From NCBI GenBank assembly GCA_023228885.1, contig JALOAJ010000045.1, positions 1 to 18,073 of the forward strand: a DNA stretch of 18,073 nucleotides, in the 5' to 3' direction. Made by a program: the position numbers and the translations under genes. This DNA comes from Bacillota bacterium (GTDB lineage: Bacteria; Bacillota; Clostridia; Monoglobales; Firm-18). Positions within the stretch are counted from its first letter, which is position 1; each line of letters begins with the position of its first letter. Positions 9,101 through 15,585 of the stretch are shown in pieces. The notes below the pieces were generated by a model. The model was given only the letters and a program-made list of their open reading frames with translations, was not told the DNA's origin and did no database searches.

Positions 9101-9430
9101 TTGAACAGGGGGTCCGCGCCTAATGCGTACTTAGCTCCCGCAACTAATCGATATAATTATGAAAAAGATAATAATCCTGTAACCCCGGAAGCAGCAGTCA
9201 CATATAACTTTTCCAATACCCCTTCCGCAAGCGAAACGGTTGAGATTAGCAGTAATATATTTGTCGACGCCCTTAAAAATGAAGAGAATGATTTTGTGAC
9301 ATTCCTTCTTACCGATACCACAAACGGCAATACCAACAATTTTAATAACTTTTTGATATATGCGCGAACCACCGCGACAGAAAGCTACCGTCCCAAACTC
9401 AGCATAATCTACACTCCTGATGAGGGATAG
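6104..9430 (+). CDS. Large secreted alpha/beta-hydrolase (probable esterase) with discoidin and DNRLRE/CBM96-like domains
   Basis: The protein has 1108 residues. A strong AAAAGGAGGAG (6085-6095) sits 8 nt before the ATG. Residues 1-26 are a signal peptide ('KKILSALG...VLA'). Residues ~30-195 are a discoidin-like domain, ~198-300 the shared beta module ('IRAFVWNADTLMP'). Residues ~320-750 hold the hydrolase with nucleophile Ser611 in 'WGNSKGSYG', probable Asp687 in 'CGQNDE' and His718 in 'DRGHET'. Residues ~752-855 are an SbsA/Big_5 Ig-like domain ('PADGATEI', 'FKWTPTDVLDLGTEYRI') and ~862-1106 a DNRLRE/CBM96-like beta-sandwich. The likely job is to remove ester groups from, or cut an ester bond in, a plant polysaccharide at the cell surface. 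Residues ~345-400 also look like the first strands of an alpha/beta hydrolase, so the catalytic part may be duplicated or interrupted. Its last ~37 codons are identical in DNA to the left edge of the window. Confidence 0.85.
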   Translation: MIRFKKILSALGIVAICCAAAATVLAQVDFMSWRWEKSLAYKKAVTTMQGSVFTGSSRDFLVDGDVSTFTRLGTSALGSDRWTWFKVDLGEAKDADYFKVFTHQVYSNEEFKSNSFIETIKIDGSTDNESFQTIIPESSYSAEVGAVYPADEVFEFFAAQKHNVRWVRIWVRIQDEVGDGKARVPSLRQFGVYNTSDFEEIVYRYERKLGDGQYEQTAALTQGTMRVSAEVYGASSYAGREIMVVAGLFEGGNMKHLTFQKGEITAGLLNTISVEIDVPESRDHEIRAFVWNADTLMPLCSNDMLQEAVISELAEYMRSDRLWEDKEVGTNVRLNIYSKTAASPEGGSPVILYIMNHAEERIGQESDLSIISDFIDDGYIVITADYMNNPKAAAPVIDFGIMNLRVDVINSRLYTGTDLRNQTNGQDVNAFVVPAGYRLARDLTYFEMDKHSSFGTLERVMELYNRESYIVQKSGLPKVSTPSQMVRKDGSPIDYKLRMDITYPSQPKKVVPILMYQNSTDTRRGIESYISLSRPRPHYIGFLMRGYTFVNYDHNYNPLERYDHFGFQSGATYGLDRWNGRKTNTAAVRFVRYQADLLGYDATTIGMWGNSKGSYGPAILLDPNHVGKPERATFDGFPDGTPEEQPWLGYSSAVTAGYYSMGDGTTNHATILTDDYLPTIIACGQNDESNWPRWPGLVADFESRDIPHLALAMEDRGHETPTGYDSTLSLDRYKACFDYLDRYLRVNDNLSPMALYVMPADGATEIDVKELVTVKFVPDIDAATVTNGENIKITRVDNGETVSGSWQSFQRGTLFKWTPTDVLDLGTEYRITLTTGIKDKLGRSITEGITRTFKTKLIAEKTLNLPAVANVHLAATAAQVGNNDNYYAKSATGRTNVSNAGADETVLSLSRVNPSSTSDSFSTALSYMQFDISGLSAEERQSIANVSLTLTAYAGNKQISVFKLNSASDYTGLDCIDPGQRWYGLAGDAAADGNPNAPILNRGSAPNAYLAPATNRYNYEKDNNPVTPEAAVTYNFSNTPSASETVEISSNIFVDALKNEENDFVTFLLTDTTNGNTNNFNNFLIYARTTATESYRPKLSIIYTPDEG
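9297..9407 (+). repeat. 111-bp direct repeat, copy 2
   Basis: This is the exact match of bases 1-111, coding for the last strands of the DNRLRE/CBM96-like domain ('TFLLTDTTNGNTNNF'). Similarity ends as the domain ends. Here the protein stops after 'YTPDEG', while copy 1 continues into discoidin domains. Confidence 0.97.
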
Positions 9431-9486
9431 CGCCAAGAACGCTTTTAGGTGTGTTTTTTAAACGGAATATGCAGCCATTTTAAACG

Positions 9487-9538
9487 AAGGACTTGTACTT
9501 GCAGGATATTCAGATATATCCCAAAAGCACAAGTCTTT
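9487..9538 (+). terminator. Possible terminator hairpin after the secreted-protein operon
   Basis: Bases 9487-9500 pair with 9525-9538 (12 Watson-Crick pairs, one G-T, one A-C mismatch). An inner 6-bp stem (GGATAT 9504-9509 with ATATCC 9516-9521) sits in the loop. The tract after it is only mildly T-rich, so termination efficiency is uncertain. Confidence 0.4.
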
Positions 9539-9653
9539 CTATTAAAGCGATTGAACCATTTTGATACATCTCAACCGGCTTAGAAATATACAACTTAATT
9601 TTGTTTAAATCTAAGCCCATTTTGAAAAAAGACTTAAGATAACGGGTTGGTGG

Positions 9654-9682
9654 GCTATTTTCGCACAGCGAAGATGAATAGC
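9654..9682 (+). terminator. Hairpin with T-rich tail between convergent genes
   Basis: GCTATT (9654-9659) plus TTCGC (9660-9664) pair with GCGAA (9668-9672) and AATAGC (9677-9682), with a 4-nt bulge and a 3-nt loop. On the + strand it is followed by TTTAATTTTATT, so it could stop transcription coming from the left operon before it enters the beta-galactosidase gene in antisense. The rest of 9431-9689 shows no gene. Confidence 0.45.
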
Positions 9683-9689
9683 TTTAATT

Positions 9690-12497
9690 TTATTCTATTC
9701 TAAACTTGAATTGAATATCTTTTTCATTCAGCCGATATTTTTCCAGCATCTCCGGACCGCAGCTGTTTGAGCCAAGCCCTGAAACCTTATAATCGATTCG
9801 TACTATGGTGTTGTTGCTTTCTTTCAGTTCATCGGTGTGCATTGCCTCGGTCAGCGTTCGGGATGTGTAATTTGACACATTAAATTCAAATTTGTCATTC
9901 GTGGCAAATGTAAGCCCGCCTATGCAAAGCATTTTTGTTTTGGTGTGGTTGCCATGCTCTTGGGGCATTATATATGGCACATACTCGCCTTTCGGTGTGC
10001 TTTCATACATGCCTACTTTGGCATGATTATACATGTCAATATAGTTTTCGCAAGGCCCCATGCCGTAGTATTTAAAAAGTTTATCTGTTTTTGGAATTAA
10101 AAATTCAAAACCCAGCCGCGGCAAGAAAACGCAGCTTTCTTTCACTTTGCACTTTAAATTGACTTCAATGATGCCATTATCAAAGATTGTGTAGCTTACA
10201 GTAAAGTGTAAAAGCGGGCTTCGCGAGATACCCGCAAGGCTTCCTTCAACTGTAATTGTGTTATCTTTAACGGTGCAAGAATAAACCTTGTTAAAAAGGT
10301 AATTCATGTTTTGCCCGCTTCTGTTGTCCTCAAATAAACCCCATTTATATTTAATTTTTCTATCATTGTCTGTCGGAGCGCGCCAAACGGTTAGCTTTGT
10401 AACACCGTCAATCAGCGCTTTGCCATCTTTTACAATGCTTTCAAAGCCGCCGTAATGTTTGTTGAAAATATAATCAAATTTATCTCCCGAAATGTGGATT
10501 TTTTCATTTTCATGAGTTATTTTGACCTCTTTGGACAAGGCAATATTTTTTTCTGAGATTTCAACATCAAGTTTGTGTTGCTGCATTGCAACCTCGTAAT
10601 CGCCCATTAGGCTTATGTCTAAATAGCAACCTAAGTTACAACTTTTGGGGAGGGTGAAATCCAAGGCGTATGTTCTTTGTTTGTGCGGTTCTATGTCGCA
10701 AACCATCTCGCCTTGCTCAATAATTTCACCATCGCAGACAACATTCCACAAAAGCTTATATTCATTTAAATTTGTAAAGTCGTATAAATTCTCAACGGTA
10801 AGCAAATTTCCGCTGAGCGTTGTTTTCATATATTGATAAACGCCCTTGGCGTTTAAAGAGCCCGCCTTAAAGCTTCTGTCGGCAAAAACCAGCCCGTCGC
10901 AACAAAAATTGTTATCGTGGGTTTCTTCACCGAAATCGCCTCCGTATTTACAGACGCCGTCAACAATAACGGTGTGGTCCGCCCATTCCCAAATGCAGCC
11001 GCCAATTAGTTTTGGGTATTTATATATAACATCCCAATAATCGCCTACATCGCCCGGTCCATTGCCCATTGCGTGGGAGTGTTCACATAAGAAAAACGGG
11101 CGCTTATCAGCGCTTTTTGCAAACTCTATCACATTTTCAATTGGGGTATACATACGGCTTACTACATCTACATCAGATTTATCGCCTACCAAGCCTGCCC
11201 CTTCATAATGCACAAGGCGTGTGTCGTCTAATTGTTTTGTCCGTTTAATCATGGCATCGTGGTTTTTTCCGTATCCGCTCTCATTTCCCATTGACCACAT
11301 TATTATGCTGGGGTGGTTTCTATCGCGCATTACCATTCTTTCGGCTCTTTCAACAAAAGCATCTTCCCATTCGTCCCTATTACAAATCCAATCGGCATTT
11401 TCTATGTCGTATCCGTATCCGATGTCCCTTGTTGTAAAACCATGAATTTCTATGTCCGTTTCGTCAATTACATAAAAGCCGATTTCGTCACAAAGGTTTA
11501 AAAATTCCGGCGCAGGCGGGTAATGGGAAGTTCGTATACAGTTAATATTTAGCTCCTTCATTTTTAAAAGTTCGCTTTTCATATGCTCAAACGGGGTGTA
11601 ATGCCCCAAAGTTGGGTGTGTGTCGTGCCTGTTGACGCCCTTTAGCTTAACCGATACTCCGTTAATCAGCAGTTCGCCTTTATCCGACACCGAAATTTCG
11701 CGCATGCCAACTTTAAATGGTATGTATTCATCGGCGCTTTCCACAATTACAGTATATAAGTGAGGCTTTTCTGCGTTCCACAGTTTTGGGCTTTTTATTT
11801 TTTCTACTAAAACACCATTATCGTATATACAATGGCTTGCATCGCAATAAATACCTTTGGCGTCTGCTTTGATTTCAATGTCTTTTATATGATTTTTATT
11901 CCTAAAAAGCAAATACACATCGCGAAAAATGCCTGAAAGCCTGAAAAAGTCCTGGTCTTCCAAATAGCTGCCCACACACCATTTTAAAACCTTTGCCGTT
12001 ACAATATTTTTTCCGCCGACGATATAGCTCGAAATATCAAATTCTGAATTTAAATGAGAGCCCTGGCTGCAGCCCACATACTTTCCGTTTATGTAAAGAT
12101 ATAAACACGAATTTACCCCTTCAAAATTGATATAGGTTTTTCGTGTTAAATCGGCCACTTCAAAGCTTCTTTGATAAACGCCGCAAGGGTTATCGTCAGG
12201 CACATACGGAGGGTCAACCGGGTAGGGATAGTTGACATTTGTATAATACGGTTTATCAAACCCATGCATTTGCCAATTTGAAGGCACCGGTATTTTACCC
12301 CAATCAGTAATTGTTTCGGGTACATCAATATCCCGCTCAAAGTATGCAAAAGACCATTCGCCGTTTAAGGATTGGAAATACTTTGAATTTTCTTTTTTAC
12401 CTTCCAAAGCTTTTTCCGGCGTGTCATATGGAATGTAATATGAACGCTGCGGCTCCCGGTTTTCGCTTATGTTTTTGAGATTTTCATAGTGACGCAT
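9690..12497 (-). CDS. lacZ: LacZ-type GH2 beta-galactosidase
   Basis: A cytosolic enzyme of 935 residues without a signal peptide that hydrolyses terminal beta-galactosides. The GH2 layout is complete: jelly-roll sugar-binding domain (~40-200), a short Ig-like domain (~205-275), the TIM barrel (~276-570) with acid/base Glu406 in 'WSMGNESGYG' and nucleophile Glu472 in 'FLCEHSHAMGNG', a linking Ig domain, and a C-terminal Bgal_small_N domain with 'VWRAPTDND' (~690-935), the mark of true LacZ-type enzymes. 'VSRMYTP' matches the active-site Tyr region. Oddities: the second domain is roughly 40 residues shorter than in E. coli LacZ, and the nucleophile motif reads CEHSH rather than the usual CEYAH. 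The ATG follows a GGGGGTTGG 10 nt upstream (- strand). It lies 66 bp after the esterase gene and is probably co-transcribed with it. The substrate could be a galactan- or arabinogalactan-derived oligosaccharide rather than lactose. Confidence 0.93.
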   Translation of the reverse strand: MRHYENLKNISENREPQRSYYIPYDTPEKALEGKKENSKYFQSLNGEWSFAYFERDIDVPETITDWGKIPVPSNWQMHGFDKPYYTNVNYPYPVDPPYVPDDNPCGVYQRSFEVADLTRKTYINFEGVNSCLYLYINGKYVGCSQGSHLNSEFDISSYIVGGKNIVTAKVLKWCVGSYLEDQDFFRLSGIFRDVYLLFRNKNHIKDIEIKADAKGIYCDASHCIYDNGVLVEKIKSPKLWNAEKPHLYTVIVESADEYIPFKVGMREISVSDKGELLINGVSVKLKGVNRHDTHPTLGHYTPFEHMKSELLKMKELNINCIRTSHYPPAPEFLNLCDEIGFYVIDETDIEIHGFTTRDIGYGYDIENADWICNRDEWEDAFVERAERMVMRDRNHPSIIMWSMGNESGYGKNHDAMIKRTKQLDDTRLVHYEGAGLVGDKSDVDVVSRMYTPIENVIEFAKSADKRPFFLCEHSHAMGNGPGDVGDYWDVIYKYPKLIGGCIWEWADHTVIVDGVCKYGGDFGEETHDNNFCCDGLVFADRSFKAGSLNAKGVYQYMKTTLSGNLLTVENLYDFTNLNEYKLLWNVVCDGEIIEQGEMVCDIEPHKQRTYALDFTLPKSCNLGCYLDISLMGDYEVAMQQHKLDVEISEKNIALSKEVKITHENEKIHISGDKFDYIFNKHYGGFESIVKDGKALIDGVTKLTVWRAPTDNDRKIKYKWGLFEDNRSGQNMNYLFNKVYSCTVKDNTITVEGSLAGISRSPLLHFTVSYTIFDNGIIEVNLKCKVKESCVFLPRLGFEFLIPKTDKLFKYYGMGPCENYIDMYNHAKVGMYESTPKGEYVPYIMPQEHGNHTKTKMLCIGGLTFATNDKFEFNVSNYTSRTLTEAMHTDELKESNNTIVRIDYKVSGLGSNSCGPEMLEKYRLNEKDIQFKFRIE

Positions 12498-12563
12498 ATA
12501 AATCCAACCCCCATTATGAATTTTATTTATTTTTTGACGCTTAATAGTATAAATCCCCCGTTT

Positions 12564-13385
12564 TTAAAAAATACCCTCAAGCCATTGCTTGCAAAGCTTT
12601 GTCCAAACGGAAACTTCCGGTTTTATAAAGCGTGGATTGCCGTCATATGTTTGTTTTGTTGCAAGAGACAGGCCGTGGTTCCCTTCAGGGAAGATGTGAA
12701 GTTCAAACGGTATGTTGTTTTTCCGTAATGCGGAGGCGAACAATAAAGTGTTTTCAACCGGCACTGCCATGTCGTCAAAAGTTGACCATAAAAATGTGGG
12801 AGGGGTCTTTTCGCTTACTTTGTTTTCAAGCGAAAGCTCGTCAATGAGTTCTTGCGAGGCATTGTCACCAAGCAAATTTTTAAAAGAGCCCCCATGCGAT
12901 TTTTCTTTTCCTGTGATAACAGGATACCCTAAAATTAATGCGTTTGGTTTATTTTTGCCTTTATCCATATTTTTAATTTCTTGCAAATACGGGGCATCCC
13001 AAAGGTTGCCGATTGATGCGGCAAGGTGACCACCCGCAGAAAACCCGCAAACGGCGATTTTTTCAGGGTCAACATTCCATTCTTTTGCGTTATCTCTAAT
13101 AATGCACATTGCCCTTGTAACATCAAGCAAAGGTTGCGGATGACGGTTGGGGGCGACGCTGTAATAAAGCACGAACGCATGATAATTACAACTGTTTGCC
13201 CAAACGGCAACAGGCTCTGCCTCGCGCCATGAACAACCCGCATAACCGCCGCCGGGCAGTATCAAAACAGCGCCTTTACTTTCGTCTGAATCTTTCAGAA
13301 CATAAGTGTCAAGCTTAGGAATGTAATTGGAATCCGCTCCGAAGTATTCTTTGTCATCCCAGATTTTAATAGTTTTATGAACCAT
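12564..13385 (-). CDS. Alpha/beta-hydrolase, acetylesterase-like (BD-FAE / Axe type)
   Basis: A small cytosolic esterase of 273 residues. It shows the 'PGGGY' oxyanion-hole motif, nucleophile Ser116 in 'CGFSAGGHLA', Asp205 in 'WSTFDDMAVP' and His237 in 'FPEGNHGLS', the signature of acetyl-xylan/acetylated-sugar esterases in Clostridia. It would deacetylate imported oligosaccharides before the beta-galactosidase acts. I chose the ATG at 13385 because GGAG lies 6 nt upstream on the - strand. An in-frame ATG four codons earlier (13397) has AGGA touching it with no spacer. It is the first gene of the operon with the GH2 enzyme. The 66-bp gap between them shows no terminator. The fold and triad are confident; the acyl group removed is inference. 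Confidence 0.88.
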   Translation of the reverse strand: MVHKTIKIWDDKEYFGADSNYIPKLDTYVLKDSDESKGAVLILPGGGYAGCSWREAEPVAVWANSCNYHAFVLYYSVAPNRHPQPLLDVTRAMCIIRDNAKEWNVDPEKIAVCGFSAGGHLAASIGNLWDAPYLQEIKNMDKGKNKPNALILGYPVITGKEKSHGGSFKNLLGDNASQELIDELSLENKVSEKTPPTFLWSTFDDMAVPVENTLLFASALRKNNIPFELHIFPEGNHGLSLATKQTYDGNPRFIKPEVSVWTKLCKQWLEGIF

Positions 13386-13527
13386 TTTAAGCTCCATTCC
13401 TGCCGCGCACGAAATAAATTCGCCCTTGCAGGAACAAAAATTTCAAATGAAATTTTCTATGGGCTTAAATTTATTTTATCGCACATGCAATTTATTTTTT
13501 TCTTCGCAAAAAATATGCACTTGTGCA

Positions 13528-13564
13528 TTAGTTTGAAACAAAATCAAAGATTTTTTCAAACTAA
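13528..13564 (-). other. Long hairpin in the leader of the sugar operon
   Basis: The arms TTAGTTTGAAA (13528-13538) and TTTCAAACTAA (13554-13564) are perfectly complementary. Inner AAAATC (13540-13545) and GATTTT (13549-13554) extend the pairing around a 3-nt loop. Just beyond it on the - strand lies a second small hairpin (13515-13528) followed by ATTTTTT, which could act as an attenuator or mark a regulator site. Function is unproven. Confidence 0.5.
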
Positions 13565-13595
13565 CATCTCACTTTATAATAATCGATTGATTGAT

Positions 13596-13624
13596 ACTAT
13601 AACATATGTATGGTAAAATGTAAA
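13596..13624 (-). promoter_or_regulatory. Sigma-A-type promoter of the esterase/beta-galactosidase operon
   Basis: On the - strand: TTTACA (13619-13624), a 17-nt spacer, then TATAGT (13596-13601). Transcription would start near 13589 and give a leader of about 200 nt containing all three inverted repeats. Confidence 0.6.
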
Positions 13625-13652
13625 GTTTATTGCATAATGTCAGCGCTTTTTA

Positions 13653-13681
13653 TTGTGCTTTATTGCAGGTTATGCTACAAT
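13653..13681 (+). promoter_or_regulatory. Sigma-A-type promoter of the DUF4867 gene
   Basis: TTGTGC (13653-13658), a 17-nt spacer and TACAAT (13676-13681). The start codon lies about 50 bp downstream, behind an AAAGGGGTG ribosome site (13722-13730). Confidence 0.6.
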
Positions 13682-13735
13682 GGGTGTAAGCATGCATTGT
13701 GATTGCTGATAACAACGAATTAAAGGGGTGTTTGT

Positions 13736-14347
13736 GTGAAAATAAAAAGGGTAACGGATAAAGAAATTAATAAATACGGGCGGATAATAAGCCTTGACAC
13801 AGCCGAAATTGTTAAAGCGGCAGAACATATAAGCTTTCCTGAAAAGGGAGCAAATTATATTGCTTCCGTAAAAGAGTTTGAAAAGCTTGAAATTATGAAC
13901 GATATTCAAAACAGGTATTTTGGCGGAATGGAAACGCAGCTGGGATATTGTTATGGTTATAACAATGAGCTTGCCGCCCTTGAGTGGCACAAGTGCTCTG
14001 AAATAAATATAGCGACGAAAGACCTTATACTGTTGCTTGGCGATATGCGGGATATAAGCGGCGATATGAAGTATGATTCTTCAAAGGTTGAAGCTTTTAG
14101 GCTTAACAAGGGGGAGGCGATAGAGGTGTATGCAACAACACTTCACTATTGCCCGATTAGTGTGTCCGGTAAGGGGTTCGGCGCGGTTGTGGGGCTTATA
14201 AAACACACGAACACACCCATTGATTTTGAATGCAACGACAAAATATTGTTCCAAAAAAACAAATGGCTGCTTTGCCACGAAGAAAGCAAAGGGCTTATAA
14301 AAGACGGCGCGGTTGTTGGAATAACGGGTGAAAATTTTAAGCTGTAA
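13736..14347 (+). CDS. DUF4867 family protein (cupin-like fold)
   Basis: A cytosolic protein of 203 residues starting at GTG, 5 nt after AAAGGGGTG. It carries the conserved run of this family: 'YGRIIS' near the N-terminus, 'ETQLGYCYGYNNELAALEWH', 'SEINIATKDLILLLGD', 'SKVEAFRLNKGEAIEVYATTLHY' and 'KILFQKNKWLLCH' near the C-terminus. From memory, relatives resemble ureidoglycolate lyase/cupin folds and often sit beside sugar-catabolism genes. No reaction is established, so none is claimed. It is divergent from the esterase/beta-galactosidase operon and shares its control region, which hints at joint regulation and a role with the same sugar. The length looks complete. Confidence 0.8.
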   Translation: MKIKRVTDKEINKYGRIISLDTAEIVKAAEHISFPEKGANYIASVKEFEKLEIMNDIQNRYFGGMETQLGYCYGYNNELAALEWHKCSEINIATKDLILLLGDMRDISGDMKYDSSKVEAFRLNKGEAIEVYATTLHYCPISVSGKGFGAVVGLIKHTNTPIDFECNDKILFQKNKWLLCHEESKGLIKDGAVVGITGENFKL

Positions 14348-14353
14348 AAAATA

Positions 14354-14424
14354 ATGCCTTGCAAAAATATGTTGCCCCGCCGGCTAAAAACAAAGAGGGC
14401 TTTTTTCATATTATTGCAAGGCAT
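14354..14424. terminator. Nested bidirectional terminator between convergent genes
   Basis: Outer arms 14354-14371 and 14407-14424 are complementary at 17 of 18 positions. Read on the - strand, the outer stem is followed by TTATTTTTTA, a good terminator for the aldo/keto reductase gene. Read on the + strand, an inner GC stem (GCCC near 14374-14377 with GGGC 14397-14400) is followed by six or more T residues, a weaker terminator for the DUF4867 gene. Confidence 0.75.
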
Positions 14425-14431
14425 AAAACCA

Positions 14432-15547
14432 TCATTCTTTCAATTCTAAAACAGTCTGTGCGATTTTTTCGGGTATTTTTATGTTTTGCGGGCATCGTTT
14501 GGCGCACACGCCACAGCTTACACAAGTGTCGGGGGCCCCTTTGCCGTTTTTACCAAGCAGGGCAAATTCTTCCTTTGCATAATCCGTCAGCCCATACACC
14601 TTATGATAATTATAAAGCAAAAAAGCCTTTGATATTTCAATTTGCTGCGGGCATGGCAAGCAGTAATCACAACCCGTGCAATATAAATCAGACATTGTTT
14701 TGGTTTGTTCCAAAGTGTTGCTGATTTTTTCCCATTCCGCATGAGAAAGGGCGTCGCAACGAGAGGCAACCTCGGCGTTTTCCTCCACCATTTCGATTGT
14801 AGACATGCCGGACAGCGCGCAGCTTACATTTTTGTTAGCAAGCACAAACCGTAACGCAATTTCGGGAGTGCCTGAAGTGCCCTTGACAAGGTTTTTTAAA
14901 ACATCCGAGGTAACGGCAAGCCTGCCGCCTGCAACGGGCCCCATTACTATCACGCCCAAGCCTTTGCTTTTGGCATAGGCGATGGCATCTTCATTGCTTC
15001 GGTCCAACAGGTTATATTGACATAACACCGTTTCAAAAGCGCCTGTATCAATTATTTTTTTCATAACATCAGGCGTGTCGTGAAACGAAAATGACTTATG
15101 CTTGATAAGCCCTTTTTGTTTTGCTTTTTCTAAATTTTCAATTATATTAAGTTTTTTGACCTTGTTTTCAAAAGCGCCGTCATTGAGCGCATGCAAATGG
15201 TAAAAGTCTATGCAATCAACATCAAGGCGTTTTAATTGTTCGTCAAGAAACCACCAAAAATCATCCTCTTTATTAACTTCCCAAACAGGCAATTTTGTTG
15301 AAATCTTAACTTTATCGCTCCAACCCTTTAATGCCTTGCCCACGATGTATTGGCTGTTGCCATGCAGGTATCCCCAAGCGGTGTCAACATAATTGACCCC
15401 AAGTTCAAATGCCCGATGAAACATCTTTAGCGCCTGTTCTTCATCTACAAACCACTTTCCCGATTTCTCGTATTCGGGCAAACGCATTGCGCCAAATCCA
15501 AGCGCTGAGATTTCAAACCCCGTATTACCCAAATTTGTATATTGCAT
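14432..15547 (-). CDS. Aldo/keto reductase with C-terminal 4Fe-4S domain
   Basis: A cytosolic oxidoreductase of 371 residues. The AKR barrel starts with 'LGNTGFEISALGFGAMRLP' and carries the tetrad as Asp and Tyr in 'DTAWGY', Lys in 'STKLP' and His in 'YHLHAL'. The tail adds two cysteine clusters, 'CTGCDYCLPCP' and 'CVSCGVCAKRCP', which should bind one or two 4Fe-4S clusters. This architecture is common in anaerobic Clostridia; electrons probably come from ferredoxin or NAD(P)H, and the carbonyl substrate is unknown. I prefer ATG 15547 because the protein then begins 'MQYTNLG', as in relatives. GTG 15559 is in frame but only 2 nt from the AAAGG site, while ATG is 14 nt away, so neither spacing is ideal. 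It lies 38 bp after the foldase gene and probably shares its transcript. Confidence 0.9.
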   Translation of the reverse strand: MQYTNLGNTGFEISALGFGAMRLPEYEKSGKWFVDEEQALKMFHRAFELGVNYVDTAWGYLHGNSQYIVGKALKGWSDKVKISTKLPVWEVNKEDDFWWFLDEQLKRLDVDCIDFYHLHALNDGAFENKVKKLNIIENLEKAKQKGLIKHKSFSFHDTPDVMKKIIDTGAFETVLCQYNLLDRSNEDAIAYAKSKGLGVIVMGPVAGGRLAVTSDVLKNLVKGTSGTPEIALRFVLANKNVSCALSGMSTIEMVEENAEVASRCDALSHAEWEKISNTLEQTKTMSDLYCTGCDYCLPCPQQIEISKAFLLYNYHKVYGLTDYAKEEFALLGKNGKGAPDTCVSCGVCAKRCPQNIKIPEKIAQTVLELKE

Positions 15548-15585
15548 AGTTTTATTCACAACCTTTGCATTACATTTTCGCTATA

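Larger units (their letters stand above)
13386..13735. promoter_or_regulatory. Divergent regulatory region with several inverted repeats
   Basis: This gene-free stretch separates the esterase/beta-galactosidase operon (-) from the DUF4867 gene (+). Three inverted repeats lie in the leader of the - operon: 13437-13456 (AAAATTTCA / TGAAATTTT, 2-nt gap), 13515-13528 (ATGCAC / GTGCAT, 2-nt gap) and 13528-13564 (11-bp perfect arms TTAGTTTGAAA / TTTCAAACTAA, extendable inward to a 3-nt loop with a 2-nt bulge). A good promoter faces each way. No small ORF with a convincing ribosome site was seen. Confidence 0.7.

Noticed and set aside
1..9407. Composite transposon or insertion sequence bounded by the 111-bp repeats
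   Set aside because: The repeats are coding parts of a protein domain in frame, have no terminal inverted repeats, and no transposase lies between them.
12489..12728. 79-codon + strand frame across the esterase/beta-galactosidase junction
   Set aside because: It overlaps two well-supported genes in antisense and shows no start signal or motif.
13437..13564. CRISPR-like repeats in the divergent region
   Set aside because: The arms differ from one another in sequence and spacing; there is no repeat-spacer periodicity.
13623..13735. tRNA or small RNA gene upstream of the DUF4867 gene
   Set aside because: No cloverleaf arms or T-loop consensus can be read; the stretch is better explained by a promoter and ribosome site.
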